Positions 11,735 to 23,642 of a stretch of DNA of 64,000 nt are shown here, piece by piece. The position numbers and the translations under genes are program-made. Numbering within the stretch: the stretch's first letter is position 1; the number at the start of each line of letters is the position of its first letter. The DNA comes from Allodiplogaster sudhausi (taxonomy: Eukaryota > Nematoda > Chromadorea > Rhabditida > Diplogasteridae), in assembly GCA_945643635.1 (NCBI GenBank), contig CALZFC010000066.1, forward strand, positions 1,466,001 to 1,530,000, read 5' to 3'. A model generated the notes under the pieces. It was not told where the DNA came from, searched no databases, and worked only from the letters and a program-made list of their open reading frames with translations.

Positions 11735-12240
11735 ATGAGCGGCGAGAGAGCAGAAGAGGCGCTAAGCAGTGCGAAGAGAATCTTCGGAGAGAGCGGAGTC
11801 AGAAGATTCCTCGCTTCCGCCGCCGCCGCACAGGGTGTGGAAAAAAGGCGTACTATTTAGAGGAGAAAAAACCAACGATTAGTGGGGCTGTTTCTACCTG
11901 ACAGGGCTCATACGTGCATGTATGTACATACATACATAGATAAATGTATATATTTTCCAGCTAGTCGTCCGCCTTTCTCGCCACCCAAAGGAATCCGACC
12001 AATTCTTCCGATGAATGCGCCGTCGAATGTAAGAGTGATCACCCTCTCAAATGGACATCCCTTCCTCTCTAACCATCTCAGGGAGGCGACTCGCATCCCT
12101 CTGAGTCTGTCGCTGTCTTCCGTGACTTAGTCGCTCCCTCTCCTGGTGCTCTCTTAAATTCTGCTCTCGCTCAAAAAGTCTCTTCCTACGTTCTGTCAGT
12201 CCATCTATTGTTATGTATGCTTCAAGTATTAAAGAACAGA
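11735..12240 (+). CDS. Probable downstream exons of the serine-rich gene, or a separate gene
   Basis: From ATG 11735 the frame reads MSGERAEEALSSAKRIFGES, GVRRFLASAAAAQ, and then crosses a GT-AG intron (about 11836-11960) to SRPPFSPPKGIRPILPMNAP. A further donor-like GTAAGAG after 'SN' and an acceptor at about 12081 would join to HPSESVAVFRDLVAPSPGAL. Without that splice, the frame stops at 12130 after SLSLSSVT. Alanine- and proline-rich composition and clean splice signals favour coding. No known domain is recognised. Its relation to the exons just upstream is unclear because of the frame conflict. Confidence 0.4.
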
Positions 12241-12955
12241 ACTCGTTATTGTTGTTTTAGTTTGCCCGAGCATCGATCACAAGATCCGTTCTCTCGACAA
12301 AATATCGATTTCATCATTCAAAACGCGCGAGAGGCAACGGATATCTTGAGATGATGTTCATTTATTCATATTTATATCGGCATTGTTATATTTATAAAAA
12401 CTAATAATTAGTTCCCTTAGAAAAATATTGCTTCAGTAATCTTCCGTCGTACATATTTATTTAATTTCGAGAGTTATCAATCAAACATTAACTTATCTTT
12501 CAAACTACAATACAGCGTGTAAAAAAAATCTACATGCATATATGACGGTGCCAACTAAAAAATCCGCGTTTTTTGAGTTTTGATGTGTTTTGTGGGATTT
12601 TTGCAGCGTCTGCAAAAATATTGTTTCCAACTTCGTTAAAAATGTTTTTTTTAATTCCATGAGTAGCTTCATTCCACTCTTCTTTGTTTATCATTCATTT
12701 GCTACTGTGTTTACCCGTTGACGGCCAATTCTCCATTTCTTTAAATCTTCTAATTTCTTCACCGTCATCATGCTTCATTACATCTTCGGCTATTATTCCG
12801 TTAATGTTGTCGTTATTATTCATTATTTATTCGCCATTGTCATATAATACGACTTATGACGTCTAATTTATCCTCTATTCGTTTCCTTATCGCCGTGGTT
12901 TATTTCGTCATAATATGTCGTTGCTATTCTATTCTTCTATTGTTATTACAGGCTT

Positions 12956-13550
12956 GGCTGGTGTGCCTACTCGGACGCCCTGCCTTCTTTCTCCTTCTCC
13001 CTTTCCTTCAATCTCATCAACTTCACCCTGCTCTTCTTCACTGTCCAGTTCATCTCCTAGCAAGGACAAGTATAGGTCATTAAGTGTATTAGTTGTTTGA
13101 TTGCCATCGAGATCATCGATTCTTCATTCTATTGATCGTCATCATTCTTCAATACTAAGAGCACTCACTTGATGTACTGATTCCCTTCTTGAATACGATT
13201 CTTCATTTATTGATCGATCAATTTCGTCATCTTCTCTCCCAACTCGTCACCTTTTACCAGACTCTCTTCTATTTCTTTCGTCTAAGAGTATGCCTGCTCC
13301 AACCGATACAGGAATAAACCGAAGGAGTATTAATCTGGTGTTAATGTGTTGAAACGCATTTTAATCTTCATCTGCAGTAACTTGAGAACTGTTGTCATTC
13401 ATCTGTTTATCGCGTAAGAGCTTCTACCATGAACAACCCAGACGCAGAGTCTTCTCAGACTCCTAGTTTAGTGAACAAGATCAAGCCCTCAGGTGTTACC
13501 TTCAGAAGAAACAACCAGCAGGCACTGGCCATTCTTCCACAGGCGGCCAA
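12956..13550 (+). other. Possible exons of an unrecognised Ser/Pro-rich protein in the left-arm insertion
   Basis: Three open segments have splice-like borders: 12952-13070 after a TTACAG acceptor (reads CLLSPSPFPSISSTSPCSSS), about 13155-13310 (SSFIDRSISSSSLPTRHLLP), and 13429-13550 with ATG 13429 (MNNPDAESSQTPSLVNKIKP, then SGVTFRRNNQQALAILPQ). Composition resembles the serine-rich exons at 11210-11429, so they may belong to the same gene. The last segment runs straight into the inverted-repeat arm at about 13555. Frame continuity between them is not shown. Confidence 0.35.
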
Positions 13551-13589
13551 TTTTTCACAAATATACATGTACTAAACTGCATATTTTTT

Positions 13590-14012
13590 TGTTCAACTTT
13601 ATACGCGTACAAACGTGAGCAAATAAAAATGCGCATAAATATACGCGTACAAACGTTCACAGAAAATATTCTGAAATATGAGCACGAATATACGCGTACA
13701 ATAGTGTGCAAAAAAAAATGAGCAGGAAAATACGTGTACATAAATGCTTAAGAATTTTGGACAGGAAAGTACGCGTAGAAAAGTGCTCAGTATTTTTGAG
13801 CAAAAAAGTACACGTAGAAAAGTGCTCAGAAGTTTTGAGCAAAAAAGGACGCGTACAAAAGTGCTCAAAATTTTTGCACAAAAAAGTACGCGTACGAAAG
13901 TGCTCAAAATTTTTGCACAAAAAAGTACGCGTACAAAAGTGCTCAAAATTTTTGGGTCAAGAAGGACGCATATAAAAGTGCTCAAAAGTTTGGGGGAGAA
14001 CCCAGTTGCTAC
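13590..14012. repeat. Tandem array of a 39-bp unit, left arm
   Basis: About ten to eleven copies, best preserved at 13740-13990. Successive GTACGCGTAC cores lie 39 bp apart (for example 13886 and 13925). Each unit contains this perfect 10-bp palindrome plus an imperfect one (GTGCTCAAAATTTTTGCAC). Because 39 is a multiple of three, the array is open in several frames, but the translation is only a repeat and is not taken as a gene. Confidence 0.9.
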
Positions 14013-14130
14013 TTTTTAACGAGCTGGAATGAAAAATGGCGCTAAACATATACTTCGAAAATAGAATTCACAATAAAAGCAAGAGAAGCACCTGACAATT
14101 CATTAAATGTGTAGCAGATTAACTGACTAA

Positions 14131-14290
14131 TGGTACATGAGAAGGTATTAGCAAAAATAAACAACATCAAAAGAACTATATCACTCGCCCATCTTGGCCC
14201 CCGATCACATGATCTACTTAGTCCGTTGGCGAGAGGGCCTGGCCCAGCCGAACTCGCTGCTTGCGGGGTTAGGAAGCAGCCTCTAGCAAT
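14131..14290. repeat. GC-rich inner block of the left arm
   Basis: Pairs in inverted orientation with 18480-18656. The shared segments include AGAACTATAT and GATCACATGATCTA, followed by a more diverged GC-rich part (GGCCTGGCCC against GCCTGGCCCT). It is the innermost region where the two arms can be aligned by eye. Confidence 0.7.
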
Positions 14291-15750
14291 GGCGTTATCG
14301 TCTCCGCTTAGCAGAACAACGCGGCCCGTCGACGGTGCGCAGTTAGAGAAGACCTGCAAGTTATCTTTCATTACTCCGTATAAACATTTTGTGTATTTCC
14401 TTTCTCCTTCTTTTTCGTTAGATCCCTAAACATCCGGACTATAATTCCTTTTTTCTACCCACCTTTGTTGCTGCAAACTGCAGGTTTCCTAGCCCTTCTT
14501 CCTCACCACTATGTTCTCATACTTTCCTTTTTCTCTCTCTCCCTTTATAATACTCCTGCTTTCCTACCCCCACTTCCTCGCTCCCTTTCTGTCTATCCCC
14601 TTGCAATCCCATCTTCTCCATCTCGCTCTAACCTTGATGTTGACCCTGGTGGACTCGCGTAGCTCCTTAATCTTCTATCCGCCTCGTCCGATGAGTGTTC
14701 CGGCGTGCGACTAGTGCACGAGCATGCGTGCCTCCTCCTTGCCGCCATCGCCACCATCACGGCCCTTCGAGCCCTGAGATAAACTCCCATTTCAACCCTT
14801 TCAACTATCTAATATTTCTTCAGTTATAAATATTTCCCTATTTTCCTACAACAATCATTTTTATTTCAGTGTTTCATTTTTAAATTATGCTTTTTTTTAA
14901 TAAATAAAGGGATTCAAGGGGACACCACCGAGTAGAAGCGAACAGGCGGGATATGCTTAGAATTTCTCGCAAAAGCGACCACGTGGTAAAAGCCCCTCTT
15001 AACACTGTTTGCTAGATTCTGAAGATTCGTCGCTATTCCATTTTAATTCTTTGCTCTCTAACTATGCTAAACCATTGCGCACCATCACAAACTTATAGCT
15101 ACCGTACTTATGTAAAGCTAGGAACACATAGAAACGAGAGGCAAAGCAGAGATGGTAGATGGAGGAAGAAAGAGCGGTTAGGGGCAAGGGCTAGATAGCG
15201 TAGGATGGGGAGAGAGGCGGAGAGAAAGTAAGGCAGACAGACAGACAGAGAGAGAGACAGACGGTGGCAATCGATACAAGGCAGGGTCAACCGCTGCTCG
15301 TATCAGAAAAATTTGATGAGATGGAGAATACGCTCACCTCAAAGGCTATGTATATAGGAGAATATATGGCCACTCCTCCAACATGTTCAACAAATCGCAA
15401 TCACCCCTATAAAATTTCTCGCTAAACTAAATCCACCTCCATTTTATGAGAGGGCTTCTCAAGTTGCTCTGTGAAACAAGGCGAGCTTTTCTAAACTTCA
15501 ATTACATCCCGGATGGAGAAGACCATTCCCATGGTTGGTGTTGATGCGCAATTATGAAAAAAATTAAATGAACCCCTTTTCTTGAACTGGAAATTTAACT
15601 TTAAAAAGGTTGAATATCCAAATGTTGATTTCATTAATAAACAATAAAAAAGATTCACGCGATTCCCCATAATTCAATATCCATAGCCGAATAAGGAAAA
15701 CAAAAGTTTCGCTCCAACATTAATAGACTAAAAGGAAAATCTGGTTAAAA

Positions 15751-16110
15751 CTATTCCCAAAAAAAAAATGCATTATCAAATAAATCTTTAAGAAAGATTA
15801 CCTTGATTTTATCATTAAAAAAACTGCTAGATTTTAATATTATGTGAAACCAAATTAAAGAAAATCAAAATACCTACCCCGTTTTAAACAAAATGGAAAA
15901 TAATAAGCTAATGTAAAATTATCTGAAACCTATTCCCAAAAAGAATGCACTGTCGAATGAACCGTTAAGAAAGATTGCCTTGATTTTTATTCTAAATAAC
16001 TACTCATTTCATTCCAATGAAAAACAAACTTAAATAAGAACAAAATGCTTACGCCACTTTCAAATAAAACAAAACAATTCGAGCACCCCACAATTAAACA
16101 AATAAAAATT
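15751..16110. repeat. Diverged direct duplication, period about 180 bp
   Basis: Two AT-rich copies begin CTATTCCCAAAAA at about 15751 and 15930. They share TTAAGAAAGATT.CCTTGATTTT and a later AAAATAAACAAAATG-like stretch. They lie in the otherwise gene-poor centre of the 6.8-kb element. Confidence 0.7.
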
Positions 16111-16421
16111 AACCTAAAAAGTAATTTCTAACCGTTGGAGACGGCATTGACCCTGGCGCCCCTAGTCGTTGCCGCCCTGGTGCTTCATTTCGATGCCGTT
16201 GCGAGGATGGCAGGACTACAATCGAAAGAAAAACATAGAAGCAAATAGTCGTCGTAAAATATTACATAAATGGAAAGAATACTTGCAGAAAACCTAACAG
16301 CAATCCACGAAAACAAAAGCCACAGCTTTACCGAGGAATTTCGAAATGCGACAGTTAATTTTTTTTTTACGGCGCACCTAATGACATGGTGATTAATTGC
16401 CCGGCGACCATTAGTGATTAT

Positions 16422-16480
16422 TTGCACGGTTCACGTAATTTTAAATCGCGTGAACCGTGCAAAAATTTAAAATTACGTAC
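16422..16480. repeat. Perfect 14-bp-stem hairpin with nested second palindrome
   Basis: TTGCACGGTTCACG (16422-16435) is followed after 13 nt by its exact reverse complement (16449-16462). The loop ACGTAATTTTAAAT is in turn repeated inverted just downstream (about 16464-16478). CCGTGCAA recurs at about 16501 and 16547. Confidence 0.85.
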
Positions 16481-17236
16481 AAATAATGAAATATAATGTA
16501 CCGTGCAAGTCATCACTCCTTAATTACGTGCACTATGCAGTATGCACCGTGCAAAATATTAATTGCCAGCACGCGTTGCGGTCGCGTCGCAGCTTTAATA
16601 AATGGCAAATGAAGCCATTCAGTGCTAGGGGAGATTCCGGGTTCATGATATTGTTTATGCTTTTTCTTTTTTCTTGATCTGTTATTTGTATGATAACTAT
16701 ACACTTTAAGAGACGTTAAACGCTCGGTGCCCCCTCCCCTGCCAAAATCGACGCCGCGACATCCTGGCGCGACCAGCCCGACGCTCCACTTGGAGGTTTT
16801 GGCATTCTCTTTGATATTTGTTTTGTTTTATTGCGTTCGTTTTATGATTTATGATTAGGTCATATCCCCGGGCAAAAGTAGAGATTGTTTTCCTCGTTAG
16901 AATTATTCTCTTGAACAAATTGAAGCTTTTGAAGTTTTGGTTTCTATTTCTTACCATCATGTGACTTGCTAAACGTGCTAAACTTGAAGTTGTTTTCGCA
17001 TTTATTCTAGTTATTGTGGGTTAGAAGTCACTTTAAATTTCAAATTTTTCGAACCACACATAATTGGTTAGAACAATATACTTTTTTTTTATCCAAAACC
17101 TTTTTATAATGAGGGATACTCGGCAGTTATTTTTCAGAAAGTTCTAAGAAAAAAATTTTCCTTTTATATTTTTCTTCTAAATCATATTGCTCTCTTTTTT
17201 ATTTGCGCCCTTCATTTCTATGAATATGACTTTCAG

Positions 17237-17848
17237 TTCGTACCTGGTGATCTCTCGTTCAAGATCTTGGCTGGCGTGCGGAAACAGCTTCAGGAGGATG
17301 AAGAGGAAGTGGCGCAGCAGAAGGTTTCATTGTGATTTCATTTTGAATTTCTCTTCTTTTTTGGCTTGTAAATACATCCATCGATGCTAACAATTAGTCT
17401 TTTTTTTTTCTTTTCCGCACACGATGGTTTACTTTGCGCGTAAGGCTATTTATATAGTAGTGGTTGGAAAAGTCGCTTCTCCAAATTGACGACATTTGAA
17501 CTAAAGATTCATGATTAATGAATGCATGCGACATTGCAAAGCATTGCTTTTTTATCTTAAAATTATGTCGCGCGCGAGAGTATTGTAAGTTGGATAGGGG
17601 AAATTCAGAATAAATCCCCTTCACTCGCTCTGTAGTTTCTCAATTCTGTTGTGTGCATCCATCAAATCTTTGTGGAGAATGGCTCCCGGAAATGCCAAAA
17701 AGGGGGGGGGGGGTGTACGTAATATAGATGGCACCATTTAACCATGAGCAAGTTGCAGTGTTCTTCTTTGGTGATGGCCCCCGAGTCGGCCTGCTCGATC
17801 TCCTCAACACGCCCCTCTGCGCGCATCTCCTCGAGTCACAGCTCCTAG
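17237..17848 (+). other. Two possible exons inside the element (function unknown)
   Basis: 17237-17323 is exactly 29 codons between a TTTCAG acceptor and a GT donor and reads FVPGDLSFKILAGVRKQLQE, DEEEVAQQK, a plausible helix. Splicing to the acceptor before 17759 keeps frame zero and gives SLVMAPESACSISSTRPSAR up to TAG 17846-17848. A poly-G run (17701-17713) lies in the intervening intron. The family is not recognised; these may be end exons of the serine-rich gene split by the element, or element-encoded. Confidence 0.3.
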
Positions 17849-18129
17849 CCAAGTTTAGGTTAGGGCTTCTGCCCTCTCCTTCTCTCCCCCTTATTTTATT
17901 TTTATTAACTATTGCATGGTGCTTGCCACATCTCCACGGTTTCCTTATCATAATTTTTTTCATTTCCTTGTCAGAGTATTCTTATTTTCTACAATTTTGA
18001 TTTCTTTCTTCATTGAAAATCTTTTCAGGGCGACAGACTTGCGCCGCAAAAGGCAAGCCAACCATGCTGCTTGACGCCCTCGTTCTCTGAAGGCACTGCC
18101 AGCAGAGTCACGCCCTCACAAGTCTATGG

Positions 18130-18205
18130 TACGGTATCCGGGTTATAGTATCGGGGTTAAGGTATTTGGTTACGGTATAGGGGTAGCGGTATTGGGTTAC
18201 GTACT
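18130..18205. repeat. Degenerate GGTATNGGGTTAC-type tandem motif
   Basis: About five imperfect copies of a 14-16-nt unit (variants GGTATCCGGGTTA, GGTATTTGGTTAC, GGTATAGGGGTAGC, GGTATTGGGTTAC). Telomere-like in composition but not a canonical telomere repeat. Confidence 0.6.
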
Positions 18206-18479
18206 AAGATTGAATGAATAATGTAGAATGTAACTGTCGATGCATTTAAATTGTCCCTATATGGGATATATAACACGACTGTCCATAGAATAGAGAGCAT
18301 ATTTTAATCATGTCACAGTAATCACAAAAATAGTCCACCCTCGCCCGCCCTGTCTTCCGACTACATTATGTAGTTATATTGTTGTAGCTAAGATTAGATT
18401 CTCTCCCAGCGTAATTTTTTTTAATTTTACGTTTTTTCAAGCTCGGAGAGTTCTTGGCGAGCAGCTCGGAAAGTGTGGC

Positions 18480-19265
18480 CACTCCAACCGAAACTCGTCC
18501 GAATCGACAGACTGCTTCGCAACTCTGCTAGCAGCGAGCTTCGCAGGGCCAGGCGCATTCGCGAAATGACGGAATAGATCATGTGATCGGGATCGGTCGA
18601 GTCATATAGTTCTTTTAGTCTTATAAATTTTTTACTAATACTCTCTCATGCACCATTCGTACGACATATTTAATGCATTTTCAGTTGCTTATTTTTCTTA
18701 TTCCTGTAAATTTAATTTAGTTTTCGATGTATACTTTTTTGACAATATTTTTCATTCCAGCTCATTAAAAAGTAGCATCTGGGTTTTTCCCCAAAATCAT
18801 TTTGAGCTATTTTATACGCTTCTTTTTTTGCCCAAAAAATTTTAGCCCTTTGTACACGTGTTTTTGAGCACAAACATTTTGAGCACTTTTATACGCGTCC
18901 TTTTTACCAAAAAAATGTTGAGCACTTTTGTACACGTGGTTTTTTGTGCACAAAAATTTTGAGCACCTTTGTACGCGTACTTTTTTTGCTCAAAAATACT
19001 GGGCACTTTTGTACGCGTACTTTTTAGCTCAAAAATACTCTGCACTTTTGTACGTGTCCTTTTTTGCTCAAAAACTCGTAGCACTTTTGTACGTGTACTT
19101 TCGTGCTCATATTTTCTGCACATTTTTGTACGCGTATATTTTTGCCTAGTTTTATGGTCTGTTTTTGAGCTCTTTTATACACGTACTTTTGTGCTCATAT
19201 TTCGCTAGAATTTCTGCATACTTTTATACGCGTATAAAGTTGATCAAAAAAACTGCAATTTAATA
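18480..19265. repeat. Right arm: inner GC-rich block and 39-bp-type tandem array
   Basis: 18480-18656 matches the left-arm block 14131-14290 inverted. 18790-19240 holds about eleven degenerate copies of the same palindromic unit (GTACGCGTAC or GTACACGTG variants with TTTTGAGCACTTTTG) on the opposite strand. Copies near 18960-19020 are best preserved. Open frames here are products of the repeat. Confidence 0.85.
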
Positions 19266-19542
19266 CATGTATATTTTTGCAGACGCTGCAAAAATCCCAC
19301 AAAACACGTCAAAACTCAAAAAACGCGGATTTTTTAGTTGGCACCGTCATATATGTAAGTATTTACAAAGAGCCGTGAGATTACTTGATTAAAATCCATC
19401 ATCCTACGTGAACAAACCCGTGTCACATGGGGATCTTCTTCGATTTGTCATCTACCTTGAGCAAGAGTCGGATAAATATTCAACAGGCTATCCATTAAGA
19501 AAATTCATCATCAATAAAATTGATAACATAAAAATTGCCAGA

Positions 19543-22500
19543 TTACGCAAAGAGATGCGGCGCACTCTGTGAAAGAACGAGAATGCAAATGATGAGGAAA
19601 GTGGAGAAAGTGAGGAAGCAGATGCGGTCGATGACCATGGCAGCAAACATCCAGTCAGCACGGATTGCATGGATGTACTCCTGAGAAGATCATTCCCATT
19701 ACGAGAAGCTACGACGCCAAATGGCATCTTTCTTTGGCGAGATGCAAATTTTAAATTACATTTTTAATCGGATAATCCTGCATGAACTCCTTGATACCTC
19801 TTTTCGAATCTTGTTGGATATGACTCGCAGCTCCGTAATCATCGTATTGAATTGCCAGTCATCAATGGCTGTGCGAGGAACAACTTGAGCAGAAATCTCA
19901 GACATCGACTGAAAAGGCGAGGTCAACATTTCGTGACGAATCACGCCCGTCTGACCTTTCTGTTGTTGTTCTCAGAAGCGACGTGCTTATTGTTCGCCTG
20001 AGCCTTCGCTGATCCCGATAAATGAAATTTAATTATTAATAAAAAAAAAAGTAGACATGGCAATTATGTAGGTGAATATTAAGAAGAAGTGCCTTGATCG
20101 CCGGGAAGGAGGGAAGACGGTCTCCGAGTGGAGAAAGAGCTGTGCCCACAGCAGAAGTCGCTAGTCTCTCGACATTCGCCAGCTGGGGAGGGATGAGTGG
20201 CTGGGAAGACGCGGCTCCGCTTGGGACACGCTCGCCGCTTCTCTGGCGGAGTCGAGAGAAGCGGAAACCACTTCCGCCTTCAAGCATTTCCATGGAAGAC
20301 GGCAAAATGTACACATCAACATCCATTTTTGGTTATTAAAAGAAAGGGGCAGACAAACCTCGGCAAAAATCGAGATGGATGTCTCTAGCGCGGTACTCTT
20401 GTACATCTGGAAGAGTCCTGGATGTTAGAGGAGGAGTGCGGGGCTTTTCATGACGAGGATGAGAGTGAATGGCGTGGCCTTCAGAAGAAGACGAGAGCAA
20501 AAGAGGAGCTGCCAAGGAACTTCCACGACCACGGCGTTTTCTGCCATGCGAAGGAAAGCAATTCATTAGCAACACTGGAGTTTTTTTCAATATTTGCAGA
20601 AGAAATATAAGAGGTGAAAATAACATATGTAGTTAAAAAGTAATGAACTATTTGCTCTGCTGACTTGATGAAGGAGTGATGCAAGCCGTCTTTATCACGA
20701 CAAGCATTGCCATTCATCTCGGGATGAATCTGGGAAATGCACAATTCATCCGGCCTCTGGATGCACACGAGAAAGGGAAGCCAGTCCAGGAGAAGCTTGC
20801 GCACCTCAACATGTTACTTATTCAGGATTCTTTCGTGCGCGAATACAAGCTGAAAATACGGTTTTTCTTTCTCGGTGGTGTGCTGTTCCATTGTCTATTC
20901 CCTGCTGTCCACCCCGCCCCGATTCTGCTTGAATGAGAATTGTCTCTTCCTTTGGCTGCAATGAAAGGCCAAATGATGTGCCAAGGCTGCCGAAGAAGTG
21001 TGCAATGCCCTCTGAAATGTGATCCTGCGCAGTTTCTCTCTTTCTTCCTCGCTCTCTCTCCCTCACCCACTCTGCCCCTTCCCCTCCTCTTCTTCCTTTT
21101 CTCTCGATCTCTCACCCTAACCGCTCTGCCTCTTCCTCTCTCTTCTTTCTCTATCGCTCTGCCTCTTCCTCTCTCATCTTCCCCCCTTCGACTTTTGTCG
21201 TCAGAAGAGCTGAACGGCAAATTGGCGGAGGACGGAAATGGGCAAGAGCCACATGGATTGCTCTTCCCTCCACAATCTCTCTTCAATTCTGTGCCTTGGG
21301 TAGAAAATATTTGATTGTAGGCATGAATATAGTCTGAGACATGAGCAGTCTCCCTTGTCTTGACTGACCAAGGGACTCATTGGCTGGTAGGACTCGGGTG
21401 AGCGGTGGTGGAAGTTGAGAGCGAGGACTGTGCAGATCACTGAGGCACCCACTTCGAACATCACACAGCTGAAGTACACTTCTGCAAGAACAGTTCCACT
21501 GCACAGTTATTACTACTCATCTAATCATCTCTCTAAGAAGATTCAAGGGAAAGTCTGTTCGTTTTTTTACTAACATAATTACGCTGTATAACAAATAAAT
21601 AGAAAACTTATGAGAGGACAAGAAAATAATTTTTTTCGAGGAATCTGACCAATGAGAGGAAGAGCATCGGAAGTCTGCGGCATGGCCTCGGCCACCATTA
21701 GCATGAAGACACAGAGAGACATGAAGATCGTCACGCCTGCAGATGCATTTTCTTCTCTCTTCCCTCATAATCATCATAGTCTCTCTCCCACTCTTACGAA
21801 AACGAACAGAGATTGAGTTTCTCGCCCGAGTCGGGAGGCAGAGTGAATCCAAGCAGAGCGAGGGCAGAGATCAGCATGGAGGGCAGCACCAGGTTGAAGC
21901 CGTAGTACAGAGTCCGTCTTAAAACCCCAGTCAATCTCAATTAGAAGAGAGCGACTGACCGACGAATGGAGATAGTGAAAGTGACATCGTAATACGGTTC
22001 GGGGCAGCATTCGTAGTAGAAGATTGAGCGTTTTGCAGTCAGACCTGGGCAGATCATTTAGAATATTAATCGTTCAGCAAATAATGTAATGAAGAAAAGA
22101 GAAGAAATGAAGAAGAGAGAAGTCTGACCAAGAAGCTGCCACTCTCCATTGGCTTGATATGTTGCGAGTGACAGAGTGTGATTGCGGAGATCTGTGAAGA
22201 ATCCCGAGTAAGTCCACGAGCCGAACTTCATGGAGCAGTGCTGATCGTCGAAGGGGAACCTGGTCATTAGCAGCCTGATCAACAGCTAGACCCGCTCTCC
22301 GTACGAACCATGAGATGTCTATCAAGCAGGAGCTTCGAATAATTGCCGGAGGGATCCATGTTACATTGCCTGTACTGAACAATAAAACATTTACTGAAAA
22401 TATTTGATGATGAGGAATAAGATGAGGATGAACTGGTAGACAACGGCGTTGACAGGCCAAGTGCTGTCAAATTGTTGGTCGATCGAGTTGTAGAGAAGTA

Positions 22501-23574
22501 CATCAGGACGCCAGATATTGGCAATTGGTAGACGAACCTTAAACAATAGAACATGAGATGTGAGACTAGAGAGACAGTGAGAGAGAGCGAGAAAGAAATA
22601 GAGAAAGACAAAGAGAGAGGGAGAGAAAAGACAGAGAATGAGAGAGAGAAAGAGAGAGAAAGAGATAGACGGAAAGAGAGAGAGAGCGAGAGAGAGAGAT
22701 AGAGAGGTCGACATAAATAAAAAGATAGAAGTAAGAAGAGAAAGAGAGAAAAGCAAACCTCTCGAATGTTACCGTACTCAGCAGGGTCCCATGTCAAGTA
22801 GTGATCTTTCCAACTCTGAATTAACGGGACTTTGACAATGTTTAGTGCAAAACTGATGATGAGATTATTTTGAAAATAATGTACACACCATTCGAAGCCA
22901 GACGTTCGACATCATTATCTGGCTCTTCTCATCCTTAAATTAAAGATCTTGTAGTAGTCTCTAGTGTGCCAGTTTCGCAGAAAGCGTAGACCAAAATGAA
23001 TTTATTCTATCTGCCTCCCACTTTGCCTCTTCTCCCTCTATCGCTCTCCCTCTCTCTTACTTTTCATTATCTCATCCGTGAATTTGTGCATGCACATATG
23101 CATGCACTTTTCCTTTTTTTATTATTTATTTATTTATTTATTTACTCGAACATCGTTAAAAGATGTATTAGCATTTAAGTGCTAAGTAGCGCATGCGTGT
23201 AATAGAAATCAGATATTAGAGATAAAGATAACGGAAATTTGCGAGATAAATCATAAGATAAGGGTAATACGATATGTATATAAGAATATCTCTGCGTCGA
23301 CAAGACTGATTGCGTGAGAAAGAAATGTATGAGATCACCTTTCCCAATTTATCATTCCTCACGAGAGCTTATATTGGGAAGAATAAAGAAATATTCATAG
23401 GAGTAAACATTGTGCATGGATGCTGGGATCGTCAACAGACGCCCAACTTCTAACCGTATGCTTTTCCCTCCCTCTATCCCTTTCTAGTCGCCTATCTCTC
23501 TATTTCTCTTCCTTTTTCCCTCCCCTCCCCTTTCTCTCTCTTTCTTTCCCTCATTCCCTCCCTCTCTCTCTCTT

Positions 23575-23642
<68 letters not shown>

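Larger units (their letters stand above)
12537..19355. mobile_element. 6.8-kb foldback-type element with long inverted-repeat arms
   Basis: The outer ends 12537-12620 and 19271-19355 are near-identical inverted copies, both starting CATATATGACGGTGCC read inward. Further in, 13555-14010 pairs with 18790-19265 (arrays of a 39-bp unit), and 14131-14290 pairs imperfectly with 18480-18656, including an ATCACATGATCTA / TAGATCATGTGAT match. The left arm carries about 940 extra bp (12621-13553) that the right arm lacks, so the left arm was interrupted or the two arms are unequal copies. Long inverted repeats with internal tandem arrays are known from foldback/Galileo-type DNA transposons. No transposase is recognised inside. 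An alternative is two copies of a non-autonomous element inserted in opposite orientation. A clear target-site duplication could not be defined. Confidence 0.65.

Noticed and set aside
12700..13100. Hydrophobic runs that could be transmembrane segments on the plus strand
   Set aside because: They lie in AT-rich intron-like sequence and in alternative frames of the serine-rich segment.
13599..13985. A 128-residue open frame of repeated LFCAKILSTFVRV-type units
   Set aside because: It is the 39-bp tandem repeat read in frame; the period is a multiple of three, and the inverted arm gives the same kind of frame.
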